From assembly GCA_036653215.1 (NCBI GenBank), contig JAVVUK010000064.1, positions 1-9,427 on the forward strand: 9,427 nucleotides of DNA. Direction: 5' to 3'. Position 1 is the stretch's first letter. Each line of letters begins with the position of its first letter. This document shows positions 7,340-9,427 of this stretch, in pieces. A program made the position numbers and the translations under genes. Under the pieces are notes generated by a model. The model did not search any database and was not told the DNA's origin. It saw only the letters and a list, made by a program, of their open reading frames with translations. The DNA comes from JADFUS01 sp036653215 (lineage in GTDB: Bacteria > Bacteroidota > Bacteroidia > Bacteroidales > Rikenellaceae).

Positions 7340-7360
7340 CTTTTTGTTATGGTTCTTTTT
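7336..7360 (+). terminator. Possible weak terminator at the end of the major facilitator gene
   Basis: ATAAC (7336-7340, containing the stop codon) can pair with GTTAT (7346-7350), followed by GGTTCTTTTT. The five-bp stem is weak, but the tail GGTTCTTTTT matches the tail of the strong hairpins in the repeat array, which suggests this is a diverged version of the same element. Confidence 0.3.
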
Positions 7361-7451
7361 CGTGCTTTTTTCATATAATTATCGTCACATAGTCCCACTA
7401 TGCTCCTCTAATTCTATAAAAAAATCATCGAAAAATAACACATAACAAATT

Positions 7452-7551
7452 NNNNNNNNNNNNNNNNNNNNNNNNNNNNNNNNNNNNNNNNNNNNNNNNN
7501 NNNNNNNNNNNNNNNNNNNNNNNNNNNNNNNNNNNNNNNNNNNNNNNNNNN
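7452..7551. other. Assembly gap, 100 Ns
   Basis: Exactly 100 ambiguous bases, the conventional placeholder for a gap of unknown size. Both edges lie inside the same repeat unit, so the assembler evidently failed on the tandem repeat. The real length and number of units hidden here are unknown. Confidence 0.97.
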
Positions 7552-7596
7552 ATAATTTCATCGAAAAATAACACATAACAAATTCATAATAAGATT

Positions 7597-7625
7597 GAGC
7601 CCACAGTAATGTGGGTTCTTTTTTT
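7597..7625 (+). terminator. Intrinsic terminator in repeat copy B
   Basis: GAGCCCAC (7597-7604), loop AGTAAT, GTGGGTTC (7611-7618) form an 8-bp stem with one G-T pair, followed by seven Ts. Strong match to a rho-independent terminator for plus-strand transcription, presumably that of the major facilitator gene. Confidence 0.8.
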
Positions 7626-7707
7626 GCTTTTTTCATATACCTATCGTCACATAGTCCCATCCATAATTTCATCGAAAAATAACACATAACAAATTCATAA
7701 TAAGATT

Positions 7708-7735
7708 GAGCCCACAGTAATGTGGGTTCTTTTTT
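7708..7735 (+). terminator. Intrinsic terminator in repeat copy C
   Basis: The same stem-loop as in copy B (GAGCCCAC 7708-7715, loop AGTAAT, GTGGGTTC 7722-7729) followed by six Ts. It is the last terminator before the MATE promoter and should block read-through into that gene. Confidence 0.8.
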
Positions 7736-7784
7736 CGTATAATTATCGTCACATAGTTTCATGTTTTTATGTAAAAAATATAGT

Positions 7785-7810
7785 AACGTATGTTTATTTA
7801 AACGTATGTT
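7785..7810 (+). promoter_or_regulatory. Paired operator-like direct repeat upstream of the MATE gene
   Basis: The 10-mer AACGTATGTT occurs at 7785-7794 and again at 7801-7810, 16 bases apart start to start. Each copy is itself an imperfect palindrome (AAC-RTAY-GTT). The second copy lies in the spacer just upstream of the -7 element, and the pair covers the expected -33 region, where a bound repressor would block RNA polymerase. No regulator gene is present nearby in the window. The binding protein is unknown. Confidence 0.5.
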
Positions 7811-7830
7811 AAAAAAAACAAGTACCTTTG
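7797..7830 (+). promoter_or_regulatory. Promoter of the MATE gene
   Basis: TACCTTTG at 7823-7830 is an exact TAnnTTTG -7 box. The -33 element is poor: TTTA at 7797-7800 with a 22-base spacer is the best candidate. The box ends only 6 bases before the ATG at 7837, so the transcript should start at or just before the start codon. Confidence 0.6.
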
Positions 7831-7836
7831 TAAACT

Positions 7837-9192
7837 ATGACGCAAAGTGAAAACAAGAGATATACAGAACTAAGACAAGAGAAAGTAGGAGTTTTATTAA
7901 GGAGATATTCGATACCTGCAATAGTGAGCATGGTGGTGGTGGCTCTTTATAACATAGTAGATAGGATATATATAGGTCATGGCGTTGGATCAATGGCAAT
8001 TGCAGGGCTCACACTGACGCTTCCTATAAGTTCGATGATTGCAGCAATAGGAACCCTTGTAGGTGCTGGGGCTTCGTCTCGTATGTCGATAGTTTTAGGA
8101 ATGAACGATATACGTTGGGCTCGTAACATATTAGGTCATGTGCCTATATTAACGTGTATATTATCGTTGCTTTTCATAATTCCTACAATGATATATATAG
8201 AACCTATACTTTACCTTTTTGGTGGAAGTGAGGCTACCTTGCCATATGCAAGGGACTACTTGATGATTGTGATCCCGGCGAGCATATTTACAAACTTATG
8301 TTATAGCTTTAGTAATGTAATAAGGGCAAGTGGCTTTCCTAAAAAGTCGATGTCTGTGGTGCTTGTAGGGGTGCTTCTGAATGTGATCTTAGATCCAATA
8401 TTTATATTTTGGTTTGACATGGGCATACGAGGTGCAGCCATAGCCACCGCCATATCAATGTTTGTGGGAGCTGTATATGCTGTTTCTCATTTCATGAACC
8501 CTAAACATGAGGTCTCTTTCCATAAAGATAGTTTTAAAATACGTCTCAACATAATAAAGAACATATTATCAATCGGATTTTCTCCTTTTATAATGAATTT
8601 TATAGCCAGTGCTGTGGCTATATTAGTGAATAACCAACTTCGCATATATGGTGGAGACATAGCCATAGGTTCGTTTGGAATTATAAACTCATATCAGTTG
8701 TTCATCTCATTTATAGTCTTGGGGCTTTGTCAAGGGATGCAGCCAATTATAGGATTTAACTATGGAGCGAGGAATAACAAAAGGGTGAAAGATACGTTTT
8801 TCCTTGCTGCACGTGCCTCTACAATAATATTTGGTGTAGGACTGTTGCTCATGGAGGTATTTCCACGTCTTGCTTCGATGATCTTTACCTCAGACCCTGA
8901 GCTTATAGAACTCACCATACGAGGTATGCGTATAGCTTTTGCAGCGGCAATACTTATAGGAATACAAATTGTAATTTCCCATTTCTTCACATCCATAGGG
9001 AAAGCTATGCAGGCTACCATAATGACCATTTCTCGTCAATTGATATTCCTAATACCTCTACTTGCCATACTCCCAATGTTTTGGGGGCTTGATGGAGTTT
9101 GGCTTGCTATTCCTGTTTCTGATATATTGGCGTTTCTATTGGCGATGTTCTTCATCTTGCGTGAAAAGCGTCATTTATATCCGAAAAAATAA
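7837..9192 (+). CDS. MATE-family multidrug/cation efflux transporter
   Basis: A 451-residue inner-membrane antiporter of the multidrug and toxic compound extrusion family, which exports drugs or other organic cations using a Na+ or H+ gradient. Two MatE repeats of six membrane segments are seen, about residues 24-215 and 240-440. The first segment has SIPAIV with a conserved Pro27 and LYNIVDRIYIGHGVG, in which Asp42 is at the position of the functional acidic residue of helix 1. Also typical are LNVILDPIFIFW (181-192) and, in the second half, GMQPIIGFNYGARNNKRV. The N-terminus TELRQEKVGVLLRRYSIPAI matches the lineage's usual opening, so the start must lie upstream of it and this ATG is the natural choice. 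Substrate unknown. It has its own promoter with operator-like repeats and terminators upstream, suggesting an independently induced unit. Confidence 0.93.
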   Translation: MTQSENKRYTELRQEKVGVLLRRYSIPAIVSMVVVALYNIVDRIYIGHGVGSMAIAGLTLTLPISSMIAAIGTLVGAGASSRMSIVLGMNDIRWARNILGHVPILTCILSLLFIIPTMIYIEPILYLFGGSEATLPYARDYLMIVIPASIFTNLCYSFSNVIRASGFPKKSMSVVLVGVLLNVILDPIFIFWFDMGIRGAAIATAISMFVGAVYAVSHFMNPKHEVSFHKDSFKIRLNIIKNILSIGFSPFIMNFIASAVAILVNNQLRIYGGDIAIGSFGIINSYQLFISFIVLGLCQGMQPIIGFNYGARNNKRVKDTFFLAARASTIIFGVGLLLMEVFPRLASMIFTSDPELIELTIRGMRIAFAAAILIGIQIVISHFFTSIGKAMQATIMTISRQLIFLIPLLAILPMFWGLDGVWLAIPVSDILAFLLAMFFILREKRHLYPKK

Positions 9193-9427
9193 TTGTCTTG
9201 TTTGAATTAAATTATATTTAGTGGTGTCAAAAACAATAAAAAACATCACAACATATGCAACTACAAGCATAAGAAGCTGTTTTAATTTATATCATATTTA
9301 TGCTGTTTTGAAGCATCGCTGTGAGTAGTTTGTGGCACAAAATTATACTGACTTAAATTGTCAAAAGGTTTCATTTTTGGACAACTTGTTTACAATCATA
9401 GACAGGATTACATCATCGCCCTCCACT
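9193..9427. other. Intergenic region after the MATE gene, no identified gene
   Basis: About 235 bases of A/T-rich sequence. No convincing terminator follows the MATE stop. GCTGTTTT is present twice (9276-9283 and 9302-9309), and TTTGTG-G-CACAAA (9329-9341) is a small inverted repeat. From 9361 to the window end, one minus-strand frame is open and ends with a TGA at 9363-9361, reading VEGDDVILSMIVNKLSKNET and one more residue, which could be the C-terminus of a neighbouring gene. A plus-strand frame is also open there without a Met, so I do not call a gene. Confidence 0.5.

Larger units (their letters stand above)
7351..7762 (+). repeat. Tandem array of a 111-bp unit carrying a terminator hairpin, interrupted by an assembly gap
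   Basis: Three partial or full copies are visible. Copy A runs from 7351 to the gap at 7451, copy B is 7552-7662, and copy C is 7663 to about 7756. Copies B and C repeat at exactly 111 bases and are identical over the first 73 bases. C is 9 bases shorter in the T-rich segment after the hairpin. A shares ATCGTCACATAGTCCCA (7381-7397) and ATCGAAAAATAACACATAAC (7427-7446), but carries about 18 extra bases between them. ATCGTCACATAG recurs at 7381, 7643 and 7745. Each complete unit contains one rho-independent terminator reading in the plus direction. The array fills the whole space between two same-strand transporter genes. No protein-coding gene, RNA gene or transposase is recognisable in it. 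Its origin and function are unknown. Confidence 0.9.

Noticed and set aside
7388..7402. CATAGT-CCC-ACTATG inverted repeat in repeat copy A
   Set aside because: Six-bp arms with a three-base loop and no T-tract. The second arm is missing from copies B and C, so it is probably accidental.
7385..7762. Long minus-strand open frame across the repeats and the N gap
   Set aside because: It depends on reading through 100 Ns that are a placeholder and not a multiple of three. The left copy contains in-frame stops, and the plus strand has clear terminators here. Not called as a gene.
7351..7762. CRISPR array
   Set aside because: The period is 111 bases with the whole unit conserved, not 24-47-base repeats with unique spacers, and no cas genes are present.
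7351..7762. Insertion sequence or miniature transposable element
   Set aside because: No terminal inverted repeats bounding a unit, no target-site duplication and no transposase are visible. The copies are head-to-tail tandem repeats.
9338..9345. Minus-strand TAATTTTG as a promoter -7 box
   Set aside because: It fits TAnnTTTG, but the nearest TTTG is only 16 bases upstream and no gene follows on that strand before the MATE gene.
1..9427. tRNA, rRNA or riboswitch
   Set aside because: No cloverleaf, rRNA-like stretch or recognised riboswitch core was found by eye on either strand.

Overview
The window is an ordinary AT-rich chromosomal stretch from a member of the Bacteroidota, most likely Bacteroidales. 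The evidence is the long (310-residue) NusB with an internal insert, the nusB–DUF1573 lipoprotein–yajC gene cluster, the fused HisIE, near absence of Shine-Dalgarno sequences, and promoter-like sites fitting the Bacteroides-type consensus (TTTG, about 20 bases, TAnnTTTG). I cannot place it to genus from sequence reading alone.

Layout. Bases 1-2321 (+) are the 3' end of a histidine biosynthesis operon: the C-terminal part of hisH, then hisA, hisF and hisIE, all translationally overlapping (4, 19 and 4 bases). It ends at a perfect 15-bp hairpin that also serves the convergent operon. Bases 2399-5870 (-) hold, in transcription order, a secreted M23 metallopeptidase, nusB, a DUF1573 lipoprotein and yajC. 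Bases 5871-5953 are a divergent promoter region in which the two promoters lie interleaved over a 16-bp palindrome. Bases 5954-7339 (+) encode a major facilitator transporter that resembles the MFSD1 type. Bases 7340-7762 hold a tandem array of a 111-bp unit whose core is an intrinsic terminator hairpin. The array is interrupted by exactly 100 Ns, a placeholder assembly gap. Bases 7837-9192 (+) encode a MATE-family efflux transporter with a -7 promoter element only 6 bases before its start codon and a duplicated operator-like 10-mer just upstream. Bases 9193-9427 hold no gene I can identify, only an ambiguous open stretch at the very end.

How it works together. The his genes carry out steps 2-5 of histidine synthesis: HisIE makes ProFAR from PR-ATP, HisA isomerises it, and HisH/HisF convert the product to imidazole glycerol phosphate and AICAR. 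The minus-strand cluster combines cell-wall remodelling, rRNA antitermination and the Sec accessory YajC. The two transporters appear to be separate transcription units, insulated by the terminator array, with the MATE gene apparently under its own repressor-type control.

Most of the window is conserved housekeeping sequence. The parts that standard annotation would not explain are the 111-bp terminator-bearing repeat array, the paired operator and near-leaderless promoter of the MATE gene, and the interleaved divergent promoters with their palindrome.
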